From Neobacillus mesonae (GTDB lineage Bacteria; Bacillota; Bacilli; Paenibacillales; Paenibacillaceae): DNA of 64,000 nt. Each line of letters begins with the position of its first letter. The first letter of the stretch is position 1. The position numbers and the translations under genes are program-made. This document shows, in pieces, positions 25,787 through 35,031 of this stretch. The stretch lies in NCBI GenBank assembly GCA_023715865.1, contig JAMBOW010000001.1:1798001-1862000 (forward strand). The letters are read 5' to 3'. Below the pieces are notes generated by a model. The model made no database searches, was not told where the DNA came from, and saw only the letters and a list, made by a program, of their open reading frames with translations.

Positions 25787-27889
25787 TTATATTTCAACGG
25801 CCTCGTCAGCTTCCTCTATCGGCTCTGTATGATCGCAGGAAGTACATTGGAGTCTTGCGCCTTGTTTATTCTTTTTCTCAACCATCAGTGAATCACACTT
25901 AGGACAAGGTTTAGCTGAAGGCTTATCCCATGATACAAAGTCACACTCCGGATAACGGTCACACCCGTAAAATACCCGGCCTTTTTTGCTGCGACGCTCC
26001 ACGACATGTCCTTCCTTACAGGTCGGACAGGTGACGCCGATATTTTTGACAATCGGTTTAGTGTTTCGGCAATCCGGGAATCCCGAGCACGCCAAAAATT
26101 TTCCGAATCGGCCGAGCTTATACACCATCGGTTTTCCGCATTTCTCACAAACCTCGTCGGAAACCTCATCTTCAATTTCAATTTCTTTCATTTCTTCTTC
26201 GGCAACTTCAAGCCGTTTTTCAAAAGATTCGTAGAATTCAGCAAGTACTTTGACCCAATCCTCTGATCCTTCCTCCACATGGTCAAGATCCTCTTCCATA
26301 TGAGCCGTAAATTCCACATTCAGAATTTCCGGGAAAAATTGCTCCATTTGTTCGATGACCAGTTCGCCGAGCTCTGTAGGAATGAATTTCTTTTCCTCAA
26401 TGGCTACGTAACCGCGTTTTTGAATCGTCTCCAGCGTAGGAGCATAAGTACTTGGTCTGCCGATACCCAGCTCTTCCAGTGTCTTAACTAGTCTTGCTTC
26501 AGTGTAACGCGGAGGCGGCTGAGTGAAATGCTGCTTAGGTTCAATTTCTTCATTGATTAATTTATCTCCGTTCTTAAGCGGAGGAAGCAGCTTTTCTTCA
26601 TCCGTTGTTGTTCCATCATCATTTCCTTCAACATACACCTTCATAAAGCCTGGGAAACGTACTTTAGAACCCGTTGCACGGAATGTGGCTTCGCCTGCCC
26701 CAATATCTACAGATAACGTATCAAGGATAGCTGAGGCCATTTGACTGGCTACAAATCTCTCCCATATAAGCTTATATAAACGGAATTGGTCGCGGCTTGT
26801 AAATGCTTTCACCGATTCTGGGTCCCTCAGTATGGAAGTAGGACGGATAGCTTCATGAGCCTCCTGAGCATTGGCCGCTTTTTTGGAATATTGCCGGAAT
26901 TGTTCGGGTACAAAGGTATCGCCATATTTATTAGTTATATAGTCCTTTGCTTCTTCCTGAGCGGACTGTGCAATACGAGTAGAGTCCGTTCTCATATATG
27001 TGATCAAACCCACGGTTCCTTCTTTTCCAAGGTCGACACCCTCATACAGCTGCTGTGCAACGGACATCGTCTTGGCAGCGCGGAAATTCAATTTCCGTGC
27101 AGCTTCCTGCTGAAGGGAGCTGGTAGTAAACGGCGCGGAAGGATTACGTGTACGTTCTTTTTCTTTTACTTCTTTTACAAGGAAATCCTTACCTTCAATT
27201 TCTTTAAGGATTTCTTTCACTTGATCTTCGCTCGCAAGCTCAGTCTTTGCACCGCTTAGTTGATGGAATTTAGCCTCAAACGGACTCCCATCGGCTTTCA
27301 ATTTCGCAGTAATGCTCCAATATTCTTCAGGAATAAAGTCATCAATTTCATTCTCACGATCAAGGATGATCTTGACAGCAACCGATTGAACACGTCCGGC
27401 AGAAAGCCCTTTTTTCACTTTTTTCCAAAGCAATGGACTGATCTTATAACCAACAAGCCGGTCAAGAATTCGTCTGGCTTGCTGCGCGTTAACGAGATCC
27501 ATGTTGATCTTACGCGGCGTCTTAAAGGCGTCCTTTACTGCTTGTTTCGTAATCTCATTAAACACAACCCGGCAGCTCTCAGTTTGATCAAGCTCAAGTG
27601 CATGTGCCAAATGCCATGCTATCGCTTCACCCTCACGATCGGGGTCAGCTGCCAGATATACTTTTTTCACTTTTTTAGATGCGTCCTTAAGTTCTTTAAG
27701 TACAGAACCTTTTCCGCGGATCGTAATATATTTAGGATTAAATTCATTTTCTACTTCTACGCCGATCTGACTTTTCGGCAAATCGCGAACGTGCCCCATC
27801 GAAGCTTTGACAATATATTTACTTCCTAAATATTTACCAATTGTCTTTGCTTTCGAAGGGGACTCCACGATGACAAGTGAATCCGCCAT
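25787..27889 (-). CDS. topA: TopA, DNA topoisomerase I
   Basis: Type IA topoisomerase that relaxes negative supercoils. TOPRIM domain with [15 protein letters not shown] and the metal-binding [13 protein letters not shown]. The catalytic Tyr lies in [12 protein letters not shown] near residue 300. The C-terminal zinc-ribbon region has CxxC pairs at [20 protein letters not shown] and CTSCDH with intervening CSGFPDC and CDRYPEC. It has 700 residues, normal for Firmicutes. The order dprA-topA-trmFO is conserved in the Bacillales. Confidence 0.97.
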   Translation of the reverse strand: MADSLVIVESPSKAKTIGKYLGSKYIVKASMGHVRDLPKSQIGVEVENEFNPKYITIRGKGSVLKELKDASKKVKKVYLAADPDREGEAIAWHLAHALELDQTESCRVVFNEITKQAVKDAFKTPRKINMDLVNAQQARRILDRLVGYKISPLLWKKVKKGLSAGRVQSVAVKIILDRENEIDDFIPEEYWSITAKLKADGSPFEAKFHQLSGAKTELASEDQVKEILKEIEGKDFLVKEVKEKERTRNPSAPFTTSSLQQEAARKLNFRAAKTMSVAQQLYEGVDLGKEGTVGLITYMRTDSTRIAQSAQEEAKDYITNKYGDTFVPEQFRQYSKKAANAQEAHEAIRPTSILRDPESVKAFTSRDQFRLYKLIWERFVASQMASAILDTLSVDIGAGEATFRATGSKVRFPGFMKVYVEGNDDGTTTDEEKLLPPLKNGDKLINEEIEPKQHFTQPPPRYTEARLVKTLEELGIGRPSTYAPTLETIQKRGYVAIEEKKFIPTELGELVIEQMEQFFPEILNVEFTAHMEEDLDHVEEGSEDWVKVLAEFYESFEKRLEVAEEEMKEIEIEDEVSDEVCEKCGKPMVYKLGRFGKFLACSGFPDCRNTKPIVKNIGVTCPTCKEGHVVERRSKKGRVFYGCDRYPECDFVSWDKPSAKPCPKCDSLMVEKKNKQGARLQCTSCDHTEPIEEADEAVEI

Positions 27890-27962
27890 AGGTTCATCCT
27901 CCTCTCACAATATAGCCTTTCATGTCACCCATGGCGGATAAAAAACTTAACGCCATAGGAAT

Positions 27963-29078
27963 CTATATTAACTTATAAATAGCTCCAGGTAATTGCATGA
28001 TTCTCTTTTTTATGATTAAAGATAACAGAACTGAATGCAAATGTCCAAAATCCAATTGGAGCCTCGCTACCATATCATCCAATGTTAGGGGCCCTGCTTC
28101 CAGCAAATCATAAACTATTTGTTCCTCAGAACTCAAGTTTGGCATAAGTTTTGGCACTGAATTATTATTAATTTCATGTTTATCAGACCGTTCTGATAAT
28201 TCCTTTTGAATAAAATGAGTGTACTCTTCAGTGATATCCTCTGAACATGTAACTAATTTTGCTCCCTGTTTAATCAGATTAAGCGTTCCCAGACATTTAG
28301 GCGAGGTAATCATTCCTGGAACTGCAAACACATCTCTGCCAGCCTCAAGAGCAGCATCAGCAGTAATTAATGATCCGCTTCGTATGTCTGCCTCAACTAC
28401 CAAGGTTCCATGCGTGAGACCCGCAATAATCCGATTTCTCTGTGGAAAAAGGCCTGGTCTAGGCTTCATATGAATCGGATATTCAGATATAAGAAGGCCC
28501 TGCTGCTCAATTCTGTCAGCAAGAGAACAATTCTCAAGCGGATAAATATGCCCAAGACCGCCTCCTAAGACAGCAATCGTCTTTCCTCCGGCTTTTAGGG
28601 CAGCTTCATGGCATACACTGTCTATTCCTCTTGCAAGACCACTGACAATCGTAAAACCTGCCCTGCAAAGATCGGATGCCAGAACCTCGCCTACCTTTTT
28701 ACCGTAACCCGTCGGTACTCGAGTCCCCACCATTGCAATAGAGGGCTCATTTAGTAATCTAGCATCCCCCTTAAAATATAACACCAATGGAGGATCGACC
28801 GTTTCCTTCATTAATATAGGATAATCCTTATCGTAATATGTTACAAATTCGACACGTTCCTTAAGTAAGGAGTGAAGCTTATCTTTAATCCAATTCTCGT
28901 TGAAATTTTGCTTTAACTGAATGGCTTGCTCTAAAGTCACCCCTGCATTAATCCAGTCCTGAGTTTCGTATTTTAGCATGTCTGGCTGTAAATTTCCACT
29001 TGAGAGCAGTTTTGAAATCGTCTTTCTGCCTACTCCATCAATCTCATGAAGACCAAATATAAGATATCTGAGTTCCAT
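27963..29078 (-). CDS. dprA: DprA/Smf DNA-processing protein
   Basis: Loads RecA onto incoming single-stranded DNA in transformation. From the ATG at 29076-29078, 371 residues: an N-terminal SAM-like helical domain (LRYLIFGLHEIDGVGRKTISKLL), a Rossmann fold with VGTRVPTGYGKKVGE, VSGLARGIDSVCHEAAL and FPQRNRIIAGL, and a C-terminal winged-helix (DLLEAGPLTLDDMVARL). The longer open frame to 29162 has a hydrophobic, non-homologous N-terminus. GAGAGGG precedes the chosen ATG, and the sucD terminator lies just upstream. Confidence 0.95.
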   Translation of the reverse strand: MELRYLIFGLHEIDGVGRKTISKLLSSGNLQPDMLKYETQDWINAGVTLEQAIQLKQNFNENWIKDKLHSLLKERVEFVTYYDKDYPILMKETVDPPLVLYFKGDARLLNEPSIAMVGTRVPTGYGKKVGEVLASDLCRAGFTIVSGLARGIDSVCHEAALKAGGKTIAVLGGGLGHIYPLENCSLADRIEQQGLLISEYPIHMKPRPGLFPQRNRIIAGLTHGTLVVEADIRSGSLITADAALEAGRDVFAVPGMITSPKCLGTLNLIKQGAKLVTCSEDITEEYTHFIQKELSERSDKHEINNNSVPKLMPNLSSEEQIVYDLLEAGPLTLDDMVARLQLDFGHLHSVLLSLIIKKRIMQLPGAIYKLI

Positions 29079-29121
29079 ATATTCATCCCTCTCAATAACA
29101 AATATAATTGTTAAACGGATA

Positions 29122-29173
29122 TAAAAAGACAAAAAGCAACCCTTCTGTCGAATAATCGACAAAAAGGTTGCTT
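29122..29173 (-). terminator. Terminator after sucD
   Basis: Inverted repeat AAGCAACCCTT / AAGGTTGCTT with an inner GTCG-AATAAT-CGAC stem. On the minus strand it runs into TTTTTGTCTTTTT. It follows sucD and precedes dprA, so dprA probably has separate or read-through transcription. Confidence 0.85.
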
Positions 29174-29240
29174 ACCTTGCAGTTTAATCTACTATAGAAC
29201 TTGCCTATTATAATAGAAAGAAAATTATTTTAACAGTTCA

Positions 29241-30170
29241 TTAGTGTGTAGTGCATAGATTAAGAATACCGCGATCTTCCAGGACGCTGACCAAGGTAGC
29301 ACCCATTTCGGAAGGAGTTGGAGCAACTCGAATTCCGCAGGATTCCAGCTTAGCAATTTTTTCTTTGGCTGTACCTTTACCGCCAGAGATAATAGCACCT
29401 GCATGACCCATCCGTTTTCCTGGAGGGGCTGTTACGCCGCCAATAAATCCGACAACAGGTTTAGTCATGTTATCACGAATCCACTCTGCAGCCTCTTCTT
29501 CTGCTGTCCCTCCAATTTCACCAATCATGATGACAGCATGCGTATCCGGATCTTCATTAAACCGGGAGAGAATGTCGATAAATTCGGAACCTTTGACTGG
29601 GTCTCCGCCGATTCCTACTGCGGAGGATTGTCCAATTCCGCGTGTTGTCAGCTGGTGAACCGCCTCGTAGGTTAATGTACCGCTTCGGGATACTACACCT
29701 ACATGACCCGGCATATGAATGTATCCTGGCATAATACCAATTTTGCATTCCCCCGGTGTAATAACACCAGGACAGTTAGGACCGATTAGAACCGTCTTCT
29801 TCCCTTCCATATAACGAGATACCTTAACCATATCTAGTACAGGAATGCCCTCTGTTATACAGATAACAAGATCCAGCTCAGCATCAACAGCCTCCAAGAT
29901 TGAGTCCGCAGCAAAAGCCGGCGGAACATAAATTACACTTGCAGTTGCTCCGGTTGCTTCCTTGGCTTCAACAACTGTGTTATATACAGGTAAGCTCACA
30001 ACGTTTCCATTCTCCAAAGTAATGTCTACGTTCGTACCACCTTTACCAGGGGTTACGCCGCCTACCATTTGAGTGCCGTAATCCAGCGCACCTTTAGCAT
30101 GGAATTTAGCAGTTGCACCTGTGATTCCCTGTGTAATCACTTTCGTATCTTTATTAACCAAAATACTCAC
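29241..30170 (-). CDS. sucD: SucD, succinyl-CoA synthetase alpha subunit
   Basis: TCA-cycle enzyme subunit that carries the phosphohistidine. CoA-binding N-terminus ([23 protein letters not shown]), the ligase domain, and active-site His in [14 protein letters not shown] near residue 248. 309 residues. It pairs with sucC 60 bases upstream. The C-terminus (ILNLCTTH) is slightly extended relative to typical proteins. Confidence 0.97.
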   Translation of the reverse strand: MSILVNKDTKVITQGITGATAKFHAKGALDYGTQMVGGVTPGKGGTNVDITLENGNVVSLPVYNTVVEAKEATGATASVIYVPPAFAADSILEAVDAELDLVICITEGIPVLDMVKVSRYMEGKKTVLIGPNCPGVITPGECKIGIMPGYIHMPGHVGVVSRSGTLTYEAVHQLTTRGIGQSSAVGIGGDPVKGSEFIDILSRFNEDPDTHAVIMIGEIGGTAEEEAAEWIRDNMTKPVVGFIGGVTAPPGKRMGHAGAIISGGKGTAKEKIAKLESCGIRVAPTPSEMGATLVSVLEDRGILNLCTTH

Positions 30171-30230
30171 GATCGTTCACATCCCCTACGGTTATTTTCA
30201 ATTATTCGGGTATCCCCGAAAAGGAATGAA

Positions 30231-31391
30231 TTATTTAACGAGGGCAACGATTTTTTGTGCACCGTCTGCCATCGAATCCGCCGCTACGATGTTAAGACCG
30301 GATTCGGATAAAATTTGTTTGCCTAGATCAACGTTCGTACCTTCTAATCTAACGACAAGAGGTTTAGTGAGTCCAAGCTGCTTGGCTGCTTCAACCACAC
30401 CGTCTGCAATAACATCACAGCGCATGATACCTCCAAAGATGTTGACGAAGATCCCCTCTACCTTTGCATCGGATAGAATAATTTTAAATGCTTCAGTTAC
30501 TTTCTCGGTTGTGGCACCGCCTCCAACATCAAGGAAGTTGGCAGGGTCCCCTCCGTAATACTTGATGATATCCATCGTGGCCATCGCAAGACCTGCACCG
30601 TTAACCATACAGCCGATGTTACCATCAAGCGCTATGTAGCTTAGGTCATACTTGGATGCTTCAATCTCTTTCTCATCTTCCTCATCAAGGTCACGCAGAG
30701 CTTGAATATCCTTGTGACGATACAAGGCATTGGAGTCGAAATTCAGTTTTGCATCCAAAGCCATTACGTTGCCGTCGCCTGTAACCACAAGCGGATTAAT
30801 CTCGGCAATGGAGCAATCTTTGTCGACGAATGCTTCGTAAAGAGCAAGCATAAATTTCACTGCTTTGTTTACGAGTTCGCCAGGAATGTTAATGGCATAC
30901 GCTAATCTGCGCGCTTGGAATACTTGGAAACCAACGGCAGGGTCAATTACTTCTTTAAAAATTTTCTCCGGTGTTGCAGCTGCAACTTCTTCAATCTCTG
31001 TGCCGCCTTCTTCTGAAGCCATCATGACAACTCGTCCAGTAGCGCGGTCCACAACAACACCTACGTAATACTCCTTGCGAATATCGCATCCTTCTTCGAT
31101 AAGAAGACGTTTCACTTCTTTACCTTCCGGACCTGTTTGATGAGTGACAAGCACTTTACCGAGAATTTCGGAAGCATATGCGCGTACTTCATCTAGATTT
31201 TTGGCTACTTTTACGCCGCCTGCTTTACCGCGTCCACCTGCGTGGATTTGCGCTTTTACTACAGTCACCTGGCTTCCCAGCGACTCTGCGGCTTCTACCG
31301 CTTCCTCTACCGTGTAAGCTACTTTCCCGTTCGGAACAGCAACTCCATACTGTTTCAGCACTTCTTTTCCTTGATATTCATGGATATTCAT
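30231..31391 (-). CDS. sucC: SucC, succinyl-CoA synthetase beta subunit
   Basis: ATP-grasp subunit converting succinyl-CoA to succinate with nucleotide synthesis. It begins [20 protein letters not shown] (typical) and has the ATP-grasp core [18 protein letters not shown], metal-binding INPLVV and the subunit-interface [13 protein letters not shown]. 386 residues, full length. A cre-like site overlaps the putative promoter upstream, suggesting carbon catabolite repression. Confidence 0.97.
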   Translation of the reverse strand: MNIHEYQGKEVLKQYGVAVPNGKVAYTVEEAVEAAESLGSQVTVVKAQIHAGGRGKAGGVKVAKNLDEVRAYASEILGKVLVTHQTGPEGKEVKRLLIEEGCDIRKEYYVGVVVDRATGRVVMMASEEGGTEIEEVAAATPEKIFKEVIDPAVGFQVFQARRLAYAINIPGELVNKAVKFMLALYEAFVDKDCSIAEINPLVVTGDGNVMALDAKLNFDSNALYRHKDIQALRDLDEEDEKEIEASKYDLSYIALDGNIGCMVNGAGLAMATMDIIKYYGGDPANFLDVGGGATTEKVTEAFKIILSDAKVEGIFVNIFGGIMRCDVIADGVVEAAKQLGLTKPLVVRLEGTNVDLGKQILSESGLNIVAADSMADGAQKIVALVK

Positions 31392-31462
31392 TCTCGAATC
31401 CTCCTATCAACATGACTGCAACAAGGCGGGTTATTGATCTTATTTCCTTATAAACCCACATC

Positions 31463-31490
31463 ATTGTAACATGTTTTTAAAACGCTTACC
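31463..31490 (-). promoter_or_regulatory. sucCD promoter region with cre-like CcpA site
   Basis: Minus strand reads GGTAAGCGTTTTAA (31490 to 31477), matching 12 of 14 positions of the CcpA cre consensus TGWAARCGYTWNCW, nine bases upstream of a TACAAT -10-like hexamer (31468-31463). No clear -35 is seen, the cre occupying that position. Repression of TCA-cycle genes by CcpA is known in Bacilli; here it is inferred. Confidence 0.5.
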
Positions 31491-31565
31491 TTAAAAATTC
31501 ATCTCCAAACGAGTGCATTTTGATATCGGTATCATTCCAAATATCGAATAATTGGTAAATAATGC

Positions 31566-31620
31566 AAAATAAACGCCATACTGATCGAATATTAACACAG
31601 GATCAGTCGGCGTTTATTTT
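31566..31620 (-). terminator. Long inverted repeat after ohrR
   Basis: Outer arms AAAATAAACGCC / GGCGTTTATTTT (12 of 12) with inner arms ACTGATC / GATCAGT and a 14-base loop. T-rich ends occur on both sides, so it can terminate ohrR transcription on the minus strand. The whole 326-base gap between ohrR and sucC holds this element, the sucC promoter and no gene. Confidence 0.8.
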
Positions 31621-31717
31621 TGAAGTATCATTCACGTTTTATTTTTGTTGAGCTAACGAAGAAACATATCTCTTTTTATCTGAGAGTAAGATCCTGTCTG
31701 GACAGAGTACTCTATAA

Positions 31718-32173
31718 TTACTGTTTGCTTTCCACATTTGCGTCGTGCACTTTTGCAAGCAACCCTTTAAATTGATTCAGCATAAAGGCAAATTGTTCCT
31801 CGTCATCGCTGGTTCCCGAACGCATCGCGCAAGGAATATGCAGCGCATCGTCGTGCAGCTTCGCCCCTTGTTCTGTCAATGTAATCATAACCTTTCTCTC
31901 GTCATGCGCAGATCGTTCGCGGTGAATCAGGCCAGCGGACTGCATTCTTTTTAATAAAGGAGTTAATGTGCCGGAATCAAGATACAGTCTTTCGCCGATC
32001 TCTTTAACAGTACATTCCTTATGCTCCCATAACACCATAAGTACGAGATATTGAGAGTAAGTTACGCCTAGCTTATCTAAAAATGGCTGATATAGCTTAG
32101 TAATTTCCCTAGAACATGCATATATAGCAAAACAAAGCTGATTCTCCAGCTTCAATTCTTCATGAATCGACAT
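31718..32173 (-). CDS. ohrR: OhrR, organic peroxide-sensing MarR-family repressor
   Basis: 151-residue winged-helix repressor. The N-terminus LKLENQLCFAIYACSREITKLYQPFLDKLGVTYSQYLVLM follows B. subtilis OhrR closely, including the redox-sensing Cys (C14) and the Tyr residues that hydrogen-bond it. The wing region RSAHDERKVMITLTEQG is intact. Oxidation of the Cys by organic hydroperoxides releases DNA. The usual target gene ohrA is not adjacent. It is divergent from yifB/comM. Confidence 0.9.
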   Translation of the reverse strand: MSIHEELKLENQLCFAIYACSREITKLYQPFLDKLGVTYSQYLVLMVLWEHKECTVKEIGERLYLDSGTLTPLLKRMQSAGLIHRERSAHDERKVMITLTEQGAKLHDDALHIPCAMRSGTSDDEEQFAFMLNQFKGLLAKVHDANVESKQ

Positions 32174-32319
32174 AGTACCTCCACCCGCTTTTCAGATTAA
32201 GTTATACACAAGCTGTCCTTCGTGATCTTACAGCAGGATATTTCAAATTTTCTTCCTATTTTAGCACAGCAATCATAAAAATCTACATTTAATTTGTTGT
32301 AATCATTTACTTTTTGATA

Positions 32320-32347
32320 TTATTATGATAAATTTAATTGTACACAA
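32320..32347 (-). promoter_or_regulatory. Putative ohrR promoter and OhrR operator
   Basis: On the minus strand TTGTGT and TAATAA are 16 bases apart, and the spacer carries TACAATTAAATTTAT. The Bacillus OhrR operator is TACAATT-A-AATTGTA, so 12 of 15 positions match. A further TACAATT half-site lies at 32363-32369 on the plus strand. The arrangement suggests autoregulation. Confidence 0.45.
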
Positions 32348-32376
32348 TATAATTAATATACATACAATTGAATAGC

Positions 32377-32406
32377 TTGACACCGTGAAGGATCCTTGTA
32401 TACAAT
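32377..32406 (+). promoter_or_regulatory. Putative SigA promoter for yifB/comM
   Basis: TTGACA at 32377-32382 and TACAAT at 32401-32406, spacer 18 (or TATACA at 32399 with spacer 16). It reads toward yifB/comM and would give a leader of about 220 bases. The 460-base ohrR-yifB gap also holds the ohrR promoter and the leader hairpins, and no further gene. Confidence 0.55.
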
Positions 32407-32522
32407 TCTCTTGCAGAGAACAGGTCTTTTAAGCTTTTGTTTTTAAGGCCTTGCAGATTGTAATTGACACCCTTTCTTTAATATATAGAACTATTGTTTA
32501 CTGCAGAGAATTTTTATATAGA

Positions 32523-32634
32523 TAAGGATTAGTTATTAATCCTTGATTCACATGAAAATGAGGAAGCACCTTTTTTCACGTTTATACTCTCATGCTTTGT
32601 TTCAGAGAATAACGTAAAAGAGGTGCTTTCTCTA
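32523..32634 (+). promoter_or_regulatory. Structured leader before yifB/comM, RBS within inverted repeat
   Basis: Two elements. First, a compact hairpin AAGGATTA-gttat-TAATCCTT (about 32524-32545). Second, a long-range inverted repeat: AAGCACCTTTTTTCACG (about 32565-32581) is complementary, with few mismatches, to CGTAAAAGAGGTGCTTTCTC just before the ATG. The AGAGGTG that must serve as ribosome binding site lies inside the second arm, so the pairing would hide it. No known riboswitch family was recognised. Confidence 0.5.
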
Positions 32635-34214
32635 TGTATGGAAAATTGTACGGTGCTTGTTTATATGGAATTGACGGTGTGCTTATTGAGGTAGAGACTG
32701 ATCTTTCCAATGGTCTCCCGCAAACTTCTATTATCGGTCTCCCTGACTCTGCGATCAGAGAAGCAGTGGAGCGTGTTCGTGCAGCGATCAAAAACTGCGG
32801 TTTTGAGTATCCCATGAAGCGAGTCACCATTAATCTGGCTCCAGCTGATTTGAAAAAGGAGGGTTCATCCTTTGATCTCGCCATTGCTCTGGCGATCCTA
32901 ACCACAAGTGAGCAAGTACTTCTTCCCCGTGAAAAAAAGACGCTGTTTCTTGGCGAGCTCGCCTTAGATGGAAGTATAAGGTCTGTACCAGGTGTTCTTA
33001 GCATGGTGGATTTAGCGCGAAGACAAGGCTTTGATTCTGTCATTTTACCTCAAGAGAATGCGTCTGAAGGAGCAATTATTAGCGGGATAGACGTATTTGG
33101 CATTTCTCATTTGAGAGAGATCATACCCGATTCTTCCTCATCTCCTGACCGGCAGATCATTATAGATAACTACCAGCATTTATCTATTTATCCGTCCCTC
33201 ATTAACGAGAATCAAAATTCTACTCATTCTTTGAATGAAGACTATCTTGATGTTCTAGGGCAGCAGCATGTCAAAAGAGCACTGACCATAGCTGCAGCTG
33301 GCATGCATAATATTATGCTGATGGGACCGCCTGGAACTGGAAAAACAATGCTGATCAAACGTCTTCCGACCATTCTCCCGCCGTTATCGGATGTTGAAGC
33401 GCTGGAGGTGACCAAAATTTTAAGTGCTTCCGGCAAATTAAAAGAAGGTGTTAGCGGACTTGCAACCAAACGTCCTTTTCGCTCACCGCACCATACGATC
33501 TCAGCCGGAGGGCTTATTGGCGGCGGGACCGTTCCCAAGCCCGGTGAGGTCAGTCTTGCTCATAGAGGAATTTTATTTCTTGACGAGTTGCCTGAGTTCA
33601 GCAGACAAGTACTGGAGGTATTAAGACAGCCTTTAGAAGACCGCCAAGTGACTGTAAGCCGTGCGAGAGCAGCTTTTACCTTCCCTGCCCACTTCATGCT
33701 TGCTGCGTCGATGAATCCTTGTCCGTGCGGATACGCTGGAAGCGATCCTAATCTTCAACGCTGTACCTGCAGTCCTTCCAAAGTCGCCGCTTACCGGGCA
33801 AAGATTTCCGGACCCTTGCTGGATCGAATTGATTTGCAGGTTGAGGTACCAAGACCTAAAGAAGGGTTCGAGTCACAAATGACCTCTTCCTCTGAGGAAA
33901 TGTTAGATAAAGTACTCTCTGCTCAAGCCATTCAAGCAAGCCGATACAGGAATTACCCGATTTCCTGGAACAGCGAGCTGACCGGCAGGATGCTCAGGCG
34001 TCACGCCAATCTTAACCCTGAGGCTTCGGAAATGCTGATTTACACGATGGAGGCACTCGGTCTCAGCATGAGATCCTATGATCGAATACTGAAGATGGCG
34101 AGAACTATTGCGGATTTAGGAGAAGAAGATTTGATTCAACGCGAACATGTTGCTGAGGCGATCCAATATCGTAATCTGGATTTAAAATCAGTAGCGATGC
34201 CAGAGTACGAATAA
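32634..34214 (+). CDS. yifB: YifB/ComM family AAA+ (Mg-chelatase-like) ATPase
   Basis: 526 residues. N-terminal Lon-like fold (MYGKLYGACLYGIDGVLIEVE, about 1-170), then a Mg-chelatase AAA+ core with Walker A GPPGTGKTMLIKRLP near 238, Walker B GILFLDELPEF, and the CxCG-type zinc-ribbon insertion NPCPCGYAGSD. The C-terminal region resembles the Mg_chelatase_C domain. In Gram-negatives ComM is a branch-migration helicase promoting recombination in natural transformation. The presence of dprA in the window fits a transformation role, though that is inferred for this organism. Confidence 0.93.
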   Translation: MYGKLYGACLYGIDGVLIEVETDLSNGLPQTSIIGLPDSAIREAVERVRAAIKNCGFEYPMKRVTINLAPADLKKEGSSFDLAIALAILTTSEQVLLPREKKTLFLGELALDGSIRSVPGVLSMVDLARRQGFDSVILPQENASEGAIISGIDVFGISHLREIIPDSSSSPDRQIIIDNYQHLSIYPSLINENQNSTHSLNEDYLDVLGQQHVKRALTIAAAGMHNIMLMGPPGTGKTMLIKRLPTILPPLSDVEALEVTKILSASGKLKEGVSGLATKRPFRSPHHTISAGGLIGGGTVPKPGEVSLAHRGILFLDELPEFSRQVLEVLRQPLEDRQVTVSRARAAFTFPAHFMLAASMNPCPCGYAGSDPNLQRCTCSPSKVAAYRAKISGPLLDRIDLQVEVPRPKEGFESQMTSSSEEMLDKVLSAQAIQASRYRNYPISWNSELTGRMLRRHANLNPEASEMLIYTMEALGLSMRSYDRILKMARTIADLGEEDLIQREHVAEAIQYRNLDLKSVAMPEYE

Positions 34215-34289
34215 AAATTAGCGGGAGGAGACAGGTTCATCGAAACAGAATAATTGAATACTAGATAAGTTTTGGCAGGAGGTATGCAA

Positions 34290-35027
34290 ATGAAATCCAG
34301 AGGTTTATGCTTGCTGTGTCTGATGGTCATCCCACTGATCACCGCGGGTTGTTCAGAAGCTTTGTCCTCAAAACCGCTCCAATCTATTCCTGGATCATCA
34401 AACAATGAAACTGAGCTGAACAATTCTGAAAACTCTCAAACTGCTTCAAACACAGATGTCGATATAGATTCTCCAAGCGGTTTTGCATCATCAAGCCATC
34501 ACTCTTCCCTATTGTCCGGAGAAAATGTTCAGTATTCCGATTATGAAATACAAGTAAAATACGGCAGTGAGGCGGTCATCATCAGTCCGAAGGAATCATT
34601 TCCATCTGAACCGGTTATCTCACCAGATGCTCAGCGAATGGCTTATATTGCACCATTTGAATTCGAGATGCCAGGGGAAGTCTGGTTGTACAGCATCGGA
34701 CAGCAAGAGCCAGTGAAAACGCTGACTTCTGAGGATTTTCCTTCTGATAAATCTCCCAATCGGTTATTATGGCTGAATGATGAGCATTTACTCATTTTGA
34801 TCGGCAATAAGCATGGAACTATCCCGTCTAATCGCGACATTTTCGTCTACTCTTTGCAGGATAACAGCTTGGAGCACAAGCTTGAATTAGGACCCACCGA
34901 GCATATAAGCAGCGTTTCTTTAAATTCCTCACAACAGTTGGAACTGGAGATTGAAACTTACGATAGTAACTTCATGGAGTTTACTGCTAGGAATGTCCAA
35001 TATCCATTAGAGCAATTTATAAACTAG
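34290..35027 (+). CDS. Putative lipoprotein with beta-propeller-like repeats
   Basis: 245 residues from the ATG at 34290, seven bases after AGGAGG (an in-frame TTG at 34272 is less likely). The signal peptide ends in lipobox LITAGC, then a Ser/Asn-rich linker (about 25-75). The C-terminal domain contains SPDAQRMAYIAPFEFE and SPNRLLWLNDEHLLILIG, the pattern of WD40-like/DUF4652-type beta-propeller blades. I do not recognise a specific function. It follows yifB/comM by 75 bases in the same orientation and converges with the next gene, with four bases between stops. Confidence 0.8.
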   Translation: MKSRGLCLLCLMVIPLITAGCSEALSSKPLQSIPGSSNNETELNNSENSQTASNTDVDIDSPSGFASSSHHSSLLSGENVQYSDYEIQVKYGSEAVIISPKESFPSEPVISPDAQRMAYIAPFEFEMPGEVWLYSIGQQEPVKTLTSEDFPSDKSPNRLLWLNDEHLLILIGNKHGTIPSNRDIFVYSLQDNSLEHKLELGPTEHISSVSLNSSQQLELEIETYDSNFMEFTARNVQYPLEQFIN

Positions 35028-35031
35028 TTCA

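Noticed and set aside
26786..27829. Plus-strand ORFs of 157 and 189 codons opposite topA
   Set aside because: Shadow frames of a well-conserved topA; translations rich in Phe/Ser/Cys with no recognisable domain and no ribosome binding site.
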